Both the position numbers and the translations under genes were made by a program. Shown here one piece after another: positions 43,979 through 55,141 of a DNA stretch of 64,000 bases; within the stretch, counting starts at the first letter, position 1, and each line of letters begins with the position of its first letter. The notes beneath the pieces were generated by a model. That model saw only the letters and a list, made by a program, of their open reading frames with translations. It had not been told where the DNA came from and made no database searches. The stretch comes from CAZLWA01 sp964563165 (GTDB lineage: Bacteria > CLD3 > SB21): the NCBI GenBank assembly GCA_964563165.1, contig CAZLWA010000016.1, positions 1-64,000 on the forward strand. Reading direction: 5' to 3'.

Positions 43979-45097
43979 TCAGTTACTCCTTACCAGGTTA
44001 TGGGCCGTACCGACTGCCTCCGAAATATTTTTGAAGCCGTCCCGCTCAAGCAATTGGACCAATCTTCGGTTGATCTTTTTACATATCAACGGGCCTTCGT
44101 AAATGAAACCCGTGTAGATTTGCACAAGCGACGCTCCGGCTTTGATCTTTTCATAAGCGTCATCGCCGCTGAAAATGCCGCCGGCGCCAACAATAAGAAA
44201 TTTCCCGCCGGTAGATTTATAAATATGCGATATCATCTCCGTCGAAATGTCTTTCAGGGGCTTTCCGCTCAATCCTCCGGATTCGGAATACAATTCTTCG
44301 TTCGAACACAGATGATCCCTGCGAATCGTCGTATTCGTCGCCAGAATCCCGCTCGTTTGTGTTTTTTCGACGACGCCCAGCACGCTGTCCACTTGTTGGA
44401 AAGTCAGATCCGGAGCAATTTTCACAAGAATGGGCTTTTGAGTTGAATCGTACTTAAGAGAAAGCCGCCGGTTGGTTTGAGCGAGCGCTTGCAGGATTTC
44501 TTGGAGAAAACTTTCGTCCTGTAATTCACGCAGGTTCGGTGTATTGGGAGAACTGACGTTCACGGTGAAGTAATCGGCAAGCTTCCACAATTGTTCAAAG
44601 GAAAACTCATAATCCGTGTGCGCCCGTATCAACTCAACGACTTTTGTTTTACCGATATTCACGCCGAGCGGGATGGCACGCAACAGCTTTTTTTGTTCCC
44701 ATGCCTGCAGAGTTTCAGCGGTACGGCGCGCGCCGTCATTGTTGGATCCAAATCGATTGATGAGCGCTTCGTCTTTTTTCAGCCGGAAAACCCGCGGCTT
44801 ATCGTTGCCCGTCTGTGCCTGCGCCGTGATCGTTCCGATTTCGGCAAAGCCGAATCCGAGGGTGTGCCACGCGGGAACCGCCTTCGCATATTTATCGAAT
44901 CCTGCAGCCAGTCCGACGGGATTGGCAAATTTCAGATTGAGAATCATTTGGGCGAGGGCAGGATGAGCCTCTTGAAAAGCAAATTGAAAACGGTCAAGCC
45001 AGGCGTAATTTAATGAGAGCTGGTGAAGAAGAAAATCATGAATGGTTTCGGAATCCCATCGGAATAAAACGGGGCGGAGGATTTTTTTGTAGATCAT
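43979..45097 (-). CDS. pyrD: Dihydroorotate dehydrogenase (quinone), class 2
   Basis: Membrane-associated FMN enzyme that oxidises dihydroorotate with quinone as acceptor. It has the N-terminal membrane-binding helices of class 2 (LRPVLFRWDSETIHDFLLHQ), FMN contacts FANPVGLAAGFDKYAKAV, the catalytic Ser loop NVSSPNTPNLRELQ, KIAPDLT and the end IVGAGGIFSGDDAYEKIKAG. 372 residues is slightly longer than the E. coli enzyme. Presence of this class implies a respiratory quinone pool. pyrE is about 32 kb away. Confidence 0.95.
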   Translation of the reverse strand: MIYKKILRPVLFRWDSETIHDFLLHQLSLNYAWLDRFQFAFQEAHPALAQMILNLKFANPVGLAAGFDKYAKAVPAWHTLGFGFAEIGTITAQAQTGNDKPRVFRLKKDEALINRFGSNNDGARRTAETLQAWEQKKLLRAIPLGVNIGKTKVVELIRAHTDYEFSFEQLWKLADYFTVNVSSPNTPNLRELQDESFLQEILQALAQTNRRLSLKYDSTQKPILVKIAPDLTFQQVDSVLGVVEKTQTSGILATNTTIRRDHLCSNEELYSESGGLSGKPLKDISTEMISHIYKSTGGKFLIVGAGGIFSGDDAYEKIKAGASLVQIYTGFIYEGPLICKKINRRLVQLLERDGFKNISEAVGTAHNLVRSN

Positions 45098-45307
45098 TTT
45101 AACGTTTTTTTTGACTCACCCAAAATAGAGAATAAGAGCAAATTTGCAAGAAGTATTTTCCGGGGTCCCTTTGCCGATATCTGCCGTTCCGACGAAGCGA
45201 TTCCGCTTCAGAAATGGGCATGCCGGCCATGAATTTTATTGAAATTTTAGGTAAAAATGCTTACTATTTGATTCACTGCACATGTAAGAAAAATCGTGAC
45301 GTTGCAT

Positions 45308-48300
45308 ATGAAAAAAATAGCGAAGTGGTCCGGCAAAATTCTCCTATATCTTTCGGTTTCCGTCCTGACGTTGTTGGCATGCGTCCTGATCTTCATGCAA
45401 ACGCCGGTATTCAAAAGCATTTTGAAAAATAAGGTCGTCGGCATCGTCAATAAAGAACTCAATGCCACCCTGAGCCTGGACGAAATCGGCGGCAATTTTT
45501 TCACGCATTTGACATTGATCAAGGGAAAGCTGGCGTTGGGGGACACCGCGATAATAGAGTTTGACGAAGTTGATTTATCGTATGACGCGCTTGCTTTTCT
45601 CGGACACCGCGTGGAAGTTCATGAGCTTCATATCGTCAAACCCGTTGTTTTTTTACAGAAAGATTCTTCCGGCGTTTTGAATTTCAGCCGGATCTCCAAA
45701 CCCGGCGAGCCGGAACCACCGGCGCCGGCGGATTCGAACGCAGAGGCTCTAGGCGGACTGCAAATCAACGTCGATCAATTATCCATTGAAAACGGGCAGG
45801 TACGGTATGAAAACGGTACCGTCCGCACCCGCATTACCGATCTCAATGTAAATATTCAACTGCAGGCGAACGCGCTGCATCAAAATGTCAATCTCAACCG
45901 GCTCGGATTTTTCGCGGTCCGTTCGGCAAGCGACCTGGAAAAGCAGGATACGCTGCGGCTAAAAAATTTGTCTCTAATTGCCGGAGCGCACCTATTCAAG
46001 CGATCACTGCGTTTTCAAGCCGAACATCCGGAGGAAAAAGATTCATCATGGATCAGGATCGATGAATTGCGTTTACTCACGGACCGGACGGATTTTTTTG
46101 TGAAAGGCAGTCTCATTCTTCCGGACAGTACGTTTCAGGTCGGTTTGGCCTACGACGCGGAGGTCCGCGCGATGCCGCTGCATCTGGACGATGTGCGGCT
46201 GTTTGCCGGCGGTTTGCCGAATATCGGCCGGATCGAAATGGAAACGCACGTGAAAGGTACCGGTCGAAGCGCGCGCCTGACCGATCTGACCATTGCTACG
46301 CCGTCGGGCAGTTTGCGGGGCTTTGCCGGTCTGGATTTCGGCGACGAACTGGCGTATCAAACCGATTTAAGTTTCAACGGCATTAATATCGGCGGGATCC
46401 TAAGCAGAAAAGATCTATACGCCAATCTCAACGGCCGCGTGCATGCGGACGGAGTTGGCACGAAGCCGGAAACCCTGCGCAGCACCCTGCAGCTGAGTCT
46501 GGTCAAGTCCAAATTTTTCGGAGTGGATATGGACACGTTTGACATTCAAGCCGATGTGCGTAACGGCATGGCGAAACTAACGAAATTCAAAGGCCAAACG
46601 AGCGCCGGCAATTTTAATTGCGAAGGGTATTTTAATCTGCTGGATGAAACGTATCACCTCGAGACCAAATTCCGCGGCATTAACATAGCCGGTGTCATTG
46701 CCGACACCGCGTTCCAAAGTTCGATCAATTTAGCGATCACGGTGGACGGTAAAGGACTCAATCCGAAGAGTTCCAACAGCGCGTGGCGCATTCATTGTGA
46801 TTCTTCCAAAGTCATGGGCCGAGACCTGCAGAATCTGTCTTTCAGCGGTTCCCAGACGAACGGTAAGATCAGGTTCGACAATGTGCAGCTGAACACGCCG
46901 TTGGCCAATGTGAATATCAAAGGTACCGTGGGCCTGGATTCGACGGTGGATTTGAAGTATTCTGTGGAGACCAAAGATTTTTCACTACTCCGGAAATACA
47001 TTGGCTCCGATTCCGCCATCAAAGACACGCTGAATTTGAAGTTATTTTTTGAAGGCAGCTTGAACGGAAATGTGAACCATGTCAATACGAACGGGAGCCT
47101 GAGGCTGAAAAATTTTATTTATTCGAATATACGCATTGATTCGCTTCAGTTTGATTTTTCCGTCAATGACTTTACGCCTAACGATTTTCAGAAGGGGTTG
47201 GATTTTCAAAAGGCGGACAGCACCGTTCTGGGCAAGTTATCTTTATATGCGGGTCATGTGAATGCGGGGGGCACGCTCTTGTCGAATTTATCGGCGTCGA
47301 TTACCAAAGAAAAACACAGGACACTTTTTGAAGTCTCCGGGGCTGTTGACAGTCTTAATGCATTCACCCACATTAAAGGCAGTTTAGTTTTACAGAACGA
47401 GAAAAAAGGAGAAGTTTTCATCGATAATCTGTCCCTGCGATTGTCGGGAAAAAACCTCAAGACAAAGGAAATGGTGGTCAAATTAGGTGAGGATCCGATC
47501 ATGGATTCGACCTACGACCAATGGACGGAAAACTGGGAGAGCAGTAAACGGATGGACGTCCTATTCGATCTCGAAAAAAGCGTTTATGATTTCCGCTCGT
47601 TTAATATTGACAACGGGCGTGGATTTATTTCCGTCTTCGGCTTATTAGACATCAATGGCGATCAGAATCTCGACGTGAAAATCAAGGACTTGGATCTGTC
47701 CAGGGCCAATGCGCTGATCGGTTCGGATCAATCGGTGCTCGAGGGTTTACTTAATTTGAATGCGAGTCTCAAAGGGAGCTTTGAAAGGCCGATCATGCTT
47801 GCGGACTGGGGTATCACCAACGGCAAAGCTTCAGAATTCGTCTACGATAATTTTTTGGGCAATATGCAGTACTTGAACAAGAAAATTCAAGTCAATATGA
47901 CGCTGAATCAAAATAAGGACAAGACCATGACGGTCGGCGGCTATCTGCCGATTGATTTGACGTTCAAGAACGTTGACAAGCGACTCACCAATCGCCCGAT
48001 CAATTTCAGAATTCATTCGGAAGGGATCGATCTGCGGTTTTTGCAGGCCTTTTTCGGCAAGCAACTCACGCTCAACCGCGGGGAGCTCAAAGTAGATTTG
48101 AAAATCAGCGGTAATAAAGAAAAACCGAGTCTCGAAGGTGAAATGAAAATTGAAGGTGCCACGGTAACTTTTCCGCGCAATTCACTCGGGCAAACATTTC
48201 GAAATATGCGTACGTTCATTCGGCTGACGCCGGAGAAGATCTTTCTGGACACGCTTTTCGTTCAATCGGGCAAAGACAAAAGAGGTAACGAGTCTTTTTT

Positions 48301-49462
48301 GTTTGCCAGCGGAGCGGTGGACCTTGCGGACGTCATGAAAAATTTTGAATTTAACAATCTGGATAAAATCGGCTACAACATGGAAATGGAGTTTAATGAT
48401 TTCGTTCCCGTGAATACAAAATCGGAAACTTCGTATCTGCATACCGCCAAAATCACCGGCGTCATGACCGTATCCGCGCAGACGCTCAACAGCACGGTTG
48501 TGAAAGGCGATCTTCAAATCAGAAATTCCGAAATCTGGGTAGTCGATCCTTCGAAAGCGAAGACGGTAGCGGCGGTCTCGAAAACTTCCGCGGGCCGGAC
48601 CACCGCGGCGAACGATTATTACAAAAATCTGGATTTGGATTTAGTGGTAAGTTTGCCTGAAAATTCCGATAATGCGATCCGCAGCGCGGAAATGCTTTTG
48701 GGTCTGTATGGGGAGATTGGCCTGACGAAGCCGCCGGGGTCGGAAGATTTTTTCATTAACGGCAATGTGAGTACGAAGAAAGGCGGAAAATACGCCTATC
48801 TGAGCATTTCGTTCAGTATCGAAAAAGGGGAAATTAATTTTACCGGGGTACCCGGCGTGAATCCGAATATTGACATCGTTGCCGTGAAACGGTTTCAGTA
48901 TAAAGCGGAGGCCGGCGCCAGCGACATCCCGGCGGAAGCGCAGATCAAGGTGACCGGAAAACTGCTGAAGCCCGAAATCGCCATCACGGCCGTGGAGCGC
49001 GGCACGGACAGTCCCTTGCAGGATTTGACCGAGCCGGCTGATATCCTGTCGTATCTTCTGCTCGGCGTCAAGACGAAAGATATTGCAAAAGTCGGCGGAT
49101 CACAGGCGACGGATTTCGCGATGCAGGTGGCGATCAATCAGGTGTTGAACATTGTAGCCAATAAAGCCGGGTTGTCCAAATTGGAATACGTTCCTTCGGC
49201 AACGGGACAGGGTGCGACCATCGAAGTCGGAAAACGTATCAACGAAACTGTTTCCGTGACTTTCGCGGGGGGCAACGACCCGACAGCGAACCAGACACTC
49301 ACGCTGGAGATTGTTGCGGACGATTTTCCGGGACTCAGACAGTGGTTGGGAAAGTCGTGGAAGAAAACAATCGAATTTGAATACAAGAAACCGGCACAAA
49401 CCTCGACTACGACCCAGCAGGATATCATCAACGTGATCCTCTATTTCAGGAAGGATTATTAG
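45308..49462 (+). CDS. tamB: Translocation and assembly module TamB (DUF490 protein)
   Basis: Very large envelope protein (1384 residues) of the AsmA/TamB clan. It forms a long beta-groove from the inner to the outer membrane and takes part in outer-membrane protein insertion or lipid transfer. One N-terminal anchor (ILLYLSVSVLTLLACVLIFM) is followed by AsmA-like sequence (LNATLSLDEIGGNFFTHLTL), many repeated beta segments and the TamB C-terminal domain from about residue 1000 (AEAGASDIPAEAQIKVTGKL, SYLLLGVKTKDI, KRINETVSVTFAGG). Start ATG 45308; a GTG lies 12 nt upstream in frame. No TamA/BamA gene adjoins. tatD follows directly. Confidence 0.94.
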   Translation: MKKIAKWSGKILLYLSVSVLTLLACVLIFMQTPVFKSILKNKVVGIVNKELNATLSLDEIGGNFFTHLTLIKGKLALGDTAIIEFDEVDLSYDALAFLGHRVEVHELHIVKPVVFLQKDSSGVLNFSRISKPGEPEPPAPADSNAEALGGLQINVDQLSIENGQVRYENGTVRTRITDLNVNIQLQANALHQNVNLNRLGFFAVRSASDLEKQDTLRLKNLSLIAGAHLFKRSLRFQAEHPEEKDSSWIRIDELRLLTDRTDFFVKGSLILPDSTFQVGLAYDAEVRAMPLHLDDVRLFAGGLPNIGRIEMETHVKGTGRSARLTDLTIATPSGSLRGFAGLDFGDELAYQTDLSFNGINIGGILSRKDLYANLNGRVHADGVGTKPETLRSTLQLSLVKSKFFGVDMDTFDIQADVRNGMAKLTKFKGQTSAGNFNCEGYFNLLDETYHLETKFRGINIAGVIADTAFQSSINLAITVDGKGLNPKSSNSAWRIHCDSSKVMGRDLQNLSFSGSQTNGKIRFDNVQLNTPLANVNIKGTVGLDSTVDLKYSVETKDFSLLRKYIGSDSAIKDTLNLKLFFEGSLNGNVNHVNTNGSLRLKNFIYSNIRIDSLQFDFSVNDFTPNDFQKGLDFQKADSTVLGKLSLYAGHVNAGGTLLSNLSASITKEKHRTLFEVSGAVDSLNAFTHIKGSLVLQNEKKGEVFIDNLSLRLSGKNLKTKEMVVKLGEDPIMDSTYDQWTENWESSKRMDVLFDLEKSVYDFRSFNIDNGRGFISVFGLLDINGDQNLDVKIKDLDLSRANALIGSDQSVLEGLLNLNASLKGSFERPIMLADWGITNGKASEFVYDNFLGNMQYLNKKIQVNMTLNQNKDKTMTVGGYLPIDLTFKNVDKRLTNRPINFRIHSEGIDLRFLQAFFGKQLTLNRGELKVDLKISGNKEKPSLEGEMKIEGATVTFPRNSLGQTFRNMRTFIRLTPEKIFLDTLFVQSGKDKRGNESFLFASGAVDLADVMKNFEFNNLDKIGYNMEMEFNDFVPVNTKSETSYLHTAKITGVMTVSAQTLNSTVVKGDLQIRNSEIWVVDPSKAKTVAAVSKTSAGRTTAANDYYKNLDLDLVVSLPENSDNAIRSAEMLLGLYGEIGLTKPPGSEDFFINGNVSTKKGGKYAYLSISFSIEKGEINFTGVPGVNPNIDIVAVKRFQYKAEAGASDIPAEAQIKVTGKLLKPEIAITAVERGTDSPLQDLTEPADILSYLLLGVKTKDIAKVGGSQATDFAMQVAINQVLNIVANKAGLSKLEYVPSATGQGATIEVGKRINETVSVTFAGGNDPTANQTLTLEIVADDFPGLRQWLGKSWKKTIEFEYKKPAQTSTTTQQDIINVILYFRKDY

Positions 49463-50245
49463 GTGTTCATTGATACGCATGCGCATCTCGATTACGATTT
49501 ATTCGACGGCGACCGGGAATTGATGATCCAGCGCGCTTTGGATGAAGGCGTGGATTCGATCGTGACGATCGGAACCGATATTGCCTCAAGCCGTCGCGCG
49601 ATGGCATTGGCTGAAAAGTACGATGGCGTCTATGCCGTCATCGGCCTGCATCCGACCGATGCGAAAACCTTTCAGGATTCGATGCTGGATGAATTTCGCA
49701 CCATGGCGCAATACCGAAAGGTCGTCGGCATCGGTGAAACCGGATTGGATTATCATTGGCCCGATTCGGCGAGAGACATTCAGCATGAGGTGTTTCGAAA
49801 ACTGATTCGCCTGGGGTGCGAATTGGATCTGCCGATCGTGATTCATAACCGCGAAGCGGACGATGATGTGATTGAGGTTTTGCGGGATGAAAAAGAAAAG
49901 AATGCCTTACGCAATTTACGGGGCATCATGCACTGTTTTTCAGGCAATGAACGCATGCTCGCCGCGTCGCTGGCGCTCGGCTTTTATATCTCGTTTGCCG
50001 GGAATATTACGTACAAGAAATCGCATCTTCCTTCGCTGATTCCAAAGGCACCGGAAGATAAAATATTAATCGAAACCGATGCGCCGTTTCTGACGCCCGT
50101 TCCGCACCGGGGCGAGCGAAACGAAACGTCCTACATCAAACATACCGCTCAAAAATTGGCTGAGATATTGATGAAAGACTGTGTGTGGGTCGGCGCACGA
50201 ACATCCGCCAACGCGCATGAGATTTTCCGGTTGCCCGTGGTGTGA
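49463..50245 (+). CDS. tatD: TatD family metal-dependent hydrolase/DNase
   Basis: Metal-dependent hydrolase of the amidohydrolase clan with DNase activity in characterised members. Motifs: DTHAHLDY at the start, VIGLHPTD, GIGETGLDYHW, PIVIHNREADDD, HCFSGNE and ETDAPFLTPVPHRG. It starts with GTG on the base after the tamB stop codon, so the two are translationally coupled. 260 residues is the normal length. Confidence 0.94.
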   Translation: MFIDTHAHLDYDLFDGDRELMIQRALDEGVDSIVTIGTDIASSRRAMALAEKYDGVYAVIGLHPTDAKTFQDSMLDEFRTMAQYRKVVGIGETGLDYHWPDSARDIQHEVFRKLIRLGCELDLPIVIHNREADDDVIEVLRDEKEKNALRNLRGIMHCFSGNERMLAASLALGFYISFAGNITYKKSHLPSLIPKAPEDKILIETDAPFLTPVPHRGERNETSYIKHTAQKLAEILMKDCVWVGARTSANAHEIFRLPVV

Positions 50246-50342
50246 AACATGGAGTGTGAAAAAACAGAACACCCGGCCAATTTGGGGAATTTTAACGGCA
50301 ATGTTGTGACTGAAAATAAGGAGTTTATGCGGTAAGCAAGGA

Positions 50343-50372
50343 TTGCATAATTGGTACAGGAAGTGCTATATT
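50343..50372 (+). promoter_or_regulatory. Putative promoter of the TolC/MacA/MacB-type operon
   Basis: TTGCAT (50343-50348) and TATATT (50367-50372), 18 bp apart and about 42 nt before the TolC start. Confidence 0.6.
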
Positions 50373-50413
50373 AAAGCGCCCCTTGCAAAAGCAAATAAAA
50401 AGGATTTTACACA

Positions 50414-51778
50414 ATGAAATTATTTATTTTGATAATCGGGATTCTCATCCCCGGTTTCGGTCTTTTAGGTCAGGAAAAGGATCAGGAATACAAAATTATC
50501 CTTTCCGACAGCCTGACGCTGGAGCAATGCATCCGCGTGGCATTGGAAAATCAGCCGAGCATCGGTGCTTCCCAGGGAGCGATCCTTACGGCGGAATCGG
50601 AATACACTCAAGTGCTGGGTTCGCGCTTTCCGCAGGTCCAATTGGAAGCCGGCGCGTATTTTACCAATACGACCATTCAGTCATCCGGTTCCATCGCGCC
50701 AACGTCGACCATCGCACCGCAAAAGGGGTTGAATTTTGTCCCTTCGATACGCATGACGGTCAAACAACCGATCTATGATTTCGGGCGCACACAGAAATCA
50801 TTGGAATCAAAAAACAAACTCATTAAGGTTGCCGAATTATATTCGGAATCAAACAAGGACGATGTGAGCCTGAATGTTAAAATCGCCTATTATAATTATG
50901 CCCTGGCTCAGCATATTCTTCGCATCAACCAGGAACGGGTGGAGCAATCGCAAAAGCATTTGGACCGGGCCAAAGGTTTTTTTGAGGTAGGTAAATTCCC
51001 TGAGTCGGAAGTGTCGAAAGCGGAATTAGAAGTGGCCAATTCAGAGTTGGATCTGGTCGATGCCAGAGGCAAAGCGCGCTTAGCCAAGGTCACGCTGAAC
51101 AGCGCGATGGGCATTACCGAGATCAGCGACGATCCGAGCGATTATGTTTTAGCGACGGAGGTCACGTTCACGCCGTTCTCGGCGAATTTGAAAGAATCCA
51201 TTAATCAGGCGCTGCAATCGCGGAAGGAAATCACCGCCTCGGAAATGCGTATTTTTGCATGGCGTTCGGCCTTGAGCGCGGCGAAAAATCAATCATTTTA
51301 CCATCCGATTATCGCAGCCTCTGCAAGCTTAGGACCGTACACCATCCAAAAAGATCCGCTGTCACCGCAGGAGGTCCGATTCGGATACAACTTCGGGATA
51401 AACTTTGCTTTTCCGATTTTTCAAGGGCTCAGTGTGCGCGCGGAAATAGCCGAAGCGCAGGGAGGCATTCGCACCGCTACTTCACAAGCGAATATTATCA
51501 AACAACGGACGATACAAGAAGTGCAGGAGCGCTATTTCAGCGTGAAGTTTGCCGAAGAACGATACAAGGCAAGCGAAAAACTGGTCATCCAGGGCGATAG
51601 AAACTTGGCGCTGGCGGAAGGGCGTTTTATTACGGGCGTCGGATCGGCGATTGAAATTACCGATGCCAACTATTCGTTGGCTAACGCAAAGATCGAACGC
51701 ACGACGGCGCTGTATAATTACCAGATTGAATTGTCGCGGTTCTCGAAAGCGACCGGTGCGATACGGAAAGACAAGTAA
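50414..51778 (+). CDS. TolC family outer-membrane efflux protein
   Basis: Outer-membrane channel of a tripartite exporter. A signal peptide (LFILIIGILIPGFGLLGQ) precedes two outer-membrane efflux repeats (about residues 35-225 and 250-445) with the family phrases LTLEQCIRVALENQPSIGA, LNVKIAYYNYALAQHILRI and RFITGVGSAIEITDANYSLA. 454 residues. It is the first gene of a four-gene operon with adaptor, ATPase and permease, all closely spaced (19-53 bp). Confidence 0.93.
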   Translation: MKLFILIIGILIPGFGLLGQEKDQEYKIILSDSLTLEQCIRVALENQPSIGASQGAILTAESEYTQVLGSRFPQVQLEAGAYFTNTTIQSSGSIAPTSTIAPQKGLNFVPSIRMTVKQPIYDFGRTQKSLESKNKLIKVAELYSESNKDDVSLNVKIAYYNYALAQHILRINQERVEQSQKHLDRAKGFFEVGKFPESEVSKAELEVANSELDLVDARGKARLAKVTLNSAMGITEISDDPSDYVLATEVTFTPFSANLKESINQALQSRKEITASEMRIFAWRSALSAAKNQSFYHPIIAASASLGPYTIQKDPLSPQEVRFGYNFGINFAFPIFQGLSVRAEIAEAQGGIRTATSQANIIKQRTIQEVQERYFSVKFAEERYKASEKLVIQGDRNLALAEGRFITGVGSAIEITDANYSLANAKIERTTALYNYQIELSRFSKATGAIRKDK

Positions 51779-51797
51779 AAACTTTTAGGAGTGATTC

Positions 51798-52955
51798 ATG
51801 AATAAACGAATTATGGTTTTGGCGGCATTGGCCGTCGTGATCCTTTTGATCGCGGCTGTCTTCTTCGGGAACGGCCGGTTGGGCGTGAGCTATAAACTTG
51901 AACCGGTTCAGAAAGGAGATATTTCGGTCGTGATCACGGCGACGGGAAAAATCAACCCGGTAACACGTGTGCAAGTGGGTACCCAGGTGACCGGAACGAT
52001 CTCGAAAATTTATGCGGACTTCAATCAAAAAGTAAGAAAAGGCGAGGTCATTGCGGAAATTGATCCGACGTTTTTGAAGGCACAATTGCTCGAAGCCGAA
52101 GCGAATGAAGAAAGAGCCAGCGCGCAAGTCAAGCAGATGAAGCGCACGCTGGATCGTGCGACGGAGCTGCTTGATCGTAAATTAATTTCGCAGGCGGATA
52201 AAGAGGAAGCCGCAACCAATTTTGATCTGGCACTTGCTCAGCAAAAGCAAACGGCGGCGGCGTACCACCGGGCGGAAGTTTCACTGCGCTACACGACGAT
52301 CGTTTCGCCGATCGATGGCGTTGTGATTTCACGTAATGTGGACGTGGGGCAGACGGTGGCGGCAAGCCTGCAAGCCCCGATCTTGTTTACCATCGCCAAC
52401 GATTTGTCGAAAATTCAAGTCGAGGCGACGATTGATGAAGTGGATATCGGTAAAGTCAAAATCGGGCAGGAAGTTTCGTTTTATGTCGATGCGTATCCGG
52501 ACGATCGGTTTCAAGGCGTTGTTTCCCAGGTGCGGTTACAGCCGATCACAACGCAAAATCTTGTCGGATATGAAGTGATCATTGATGTCACCAACGAGGA
52601 AAAGAAATTATTACCGGGTATGACGGCGAACCTCACAATTATCGTAGATACCAAAAAGAATATCCTCAAAGCCCCGAACATTGCGCTGCGGTATCAGCCT
52701 ACCCTGACCCAGGAACAGTTTAAGAAATTTGCCGATCAATGGGGTGAGAAATTTGATCTGAAAAATAATTCGATGATGTGGACCTTGGATGGGGCTGAAG
52801 AGATCGTACCCGTCATTGTCGAAACCGGAATCACGGACGGCGCATATACAGAAATTAAAAGCGAAAAAATTTCTGAAGGTCTGAAAGTCATCACGGGCAT
52901 TGTGAGCTCCATTTCCACATCCAGTGCCGCGAAGCGTTTTGGAACTTCCAAGTAG
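51798..52955 (+). CDS. Periplasmic adaptor protein of the MacA type
   Basis: Membrane-fusion protein joining the MacB-type transporter to TolC. It has an N-terminal anchor (LAALAVVILLIAAVFF), the first lipoyl half (VITATGKINPVTRVQVGTQV), an alpha hairpin with coiled-coil heptads (residues about 90-160), the second lipoyl half (TTIVSPIDGVVISRNVDVGQ) and a barrel (VEATIDEVDIGKVKIGQEVS). Related to the adaptor at 35168 (both carry DEVDIGKVxIG) but without its Ser/Gly-rich insert. It starts 19 bp after tolC. Confidence 0.93.
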   Translation: MNKRIMVLAALAVVILLIAAVFFGNGRLGVSYKLEPVQKGDISVVITATGKINPVTRVQVGTQVTGTISKIYADFNQKVRKGEVIAEIDPTFLKAQLLEAEANEERASAQVKQMKRTLDRATELLDRKLISQADKEEAATNFDLALAQQKQTAAAYHRAEVSLRYTTIVSPIDGVVISRNVDVGQTVAASLQAPILFTIANDLSKIQVEATIDEVDIGKVKIGQEVSFYVDAYPDDRFQGVVSQVRLQPITTQNLVGYEVIIDVTNEEKKLLPGMTANLTIIVDTKKNILKAPNIALRYQPTLTQEQFKKFADQWGEKFDLKNNSMMWTLDGAEEIVPVIVETGITDGAYTEIKSEKISEGLKVITGIVSSISTSSAAKRFGTSK

Positions 52956-52987
52956 GCATGCGTAATTACAGGAATGGATAATAGAAT

Positions 52988-53785
<798 letters not shown>

Positions 53786-53838
53786 ACGGGAAACAAAAAT
53801 ATTCAATAGGGACTGGTGTTCTCTTTAAGGTCTTCGGT

Positions 53839-55050
53839 ATGAATTATCTTAACATTCTCAAAGTGGCTTATCATGCGCTGCGGCGTAACAAAATGCGTTC
53901 GGTGCTGACGATGCTCGGTATCGTGATTGGCGTGGGTTCTATTATTGCGATGACCGGCGTGGGGTCGGGTGCTCAGCAGGAAATTGACAATCAAACGAAA
54001 GCGTTCGGCACGAATGTGATCACCGTACGATCCGGCGGCGTGACCGGCGGCGGCATTCGATTCAAAACCGCGCAGGAACTCCAATCAGGAGACGGCGATA
54101 TCCTGTTAAAAGGATGTGACTTAGTCACGGCCCAGACTCCCGTCATCAGCGTAGTTGCGAGCATTGTTTCCATGGACCGCAATTGGGCGAGCCGCGTCTA
54201 CGGCGTGAATACAAGCTTCACAAAGATACGCGGTTGGAGCGTGCAATACGGATCCATGTTCACGGATCAGGATTATCGTTCCGGAAATAAAGTCTGTGTG
54301 TTGGGAAGGACGGTCGCATCTAACTTATTCGGGAAGACGGATCCGACGGGCGAAACGATACGCATTCAGCGTGTTCCTTTTCGCGTTTCGGGAGTATTGG
54401 AACCCAAAGGACAATTGGCGTCCGGTCAGGATCAAGACGACATGGTCATTATCCCATTCACGACTTTTCTCAAGCGGATGGAAGGCGACAAGGCAATGGA
54501 TAATTTGTTCGTATCGGTACGAACCAGCGAAGATATGCCGGAAGCGATCAAACAAATTCGAGAAATTTTGCGCTCCCTGCATCGCATTCCGGCTTACGGG
54601 GATGACGACTTTACGATTCGTACCCAGGATCAAGTCAATGAATTGGCGAAAGGCATTTCAAGAATCGTCTCCACGCTGATGATCATTGTGGCTTCAATTT
54701 CATTGGTGGTCGGGGGTATCGGGATTATGAATATCATGCTGGTATCGGTCACCGAGCGAACCCGCGAAATCGGCATCCGGATGGCCATTGGTGCAACGGA
54801 AAAAGATATTCTGTTTCAATTTCTGGTTGAAGCCGTTGTGCTTAGTTTGCTTGGAGGCGTCATCGGTTTGATACTGGGAGTTTCTACAGGATACTTAGTG
54901 CAAACCTTTACGACCTGGGCGGTAAGTATTTCACTCACGTCGGTTTTTATCTCGATGAGTTTTGCCGGCGGCGTAGGAATATTTTTCGGTTTTTATCCCG
55001 CCCGGAAAGCGGCTTCACTCAATCCCATTGAAGCGCTCAGGTTTGAGTAA
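53839..55050 (+). CDS. ABC transporter permease, MacB/FtsX-type
   Basis: Transmembrane subunit of the efflux system. N-terminal helix (MLGIVIGVGSIIAMTGVGSG), periplasmic domain to about residue 270 and three C-terminal helices of the FtsX domain with SVTERTREIGIRMAIGATEKDILFQFL shortened here in quotation to its core IGIRMAIGA. Ends NPIEALRFE, a family-typical tail. Likely exports a peptide, lipoprotein-like or small amphiphilic substrate through TolC, by analogy with MacAB. Confidence 0.93.
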   Translation: MNYLNILKVAYHALRRNKMRSVLTMLGIVIGVGSIIAMTGVGSGAQQEIDNQTKAFGTNVITVRSGGVTGGGIRFKTAQELQSGDGDILLKGCDLVTAQTPVISVVASIVSMDRNWASRVYGVNTSFTKIRGWSVQYGSMFTDQDYRSGNKVCVLGRTVASNLFGKTDPTGETIRIQRVPFRVSGVLEPKGQLASGQDQDDMVIIPFTTFLKRMEGDKAMDNLFVSVRTSEDMPEAIKQIREILRSLHRIPAYGDDDFTIRTQDQVNELAKGISRIVSTLMIIVASISLVVGGIGIMNIMLVSVTERTREIGIRMAIGATEKDILFQFLVEAVVLSLLGGVIGLILGVSTGYLVQTFTTWAVSISLTSVFISMSFAGGVGIFFGFYPARKAASLNPIEALRFE

Positions 55051-55141
55051 ATTCCCCGGTAAACCCGTCCCGGCCGCGTTGTAATCCATGTTGAGGAGAG
55101 TCGGGTTCAGAAATCGGAATGAAAAAAGTATTCCTTCCTGT

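Noticed and set aside
43697..44446. 249-codon plus-strand frame
   Set aside because: Antisense across CPBP and pyrD, both well-supported genes.
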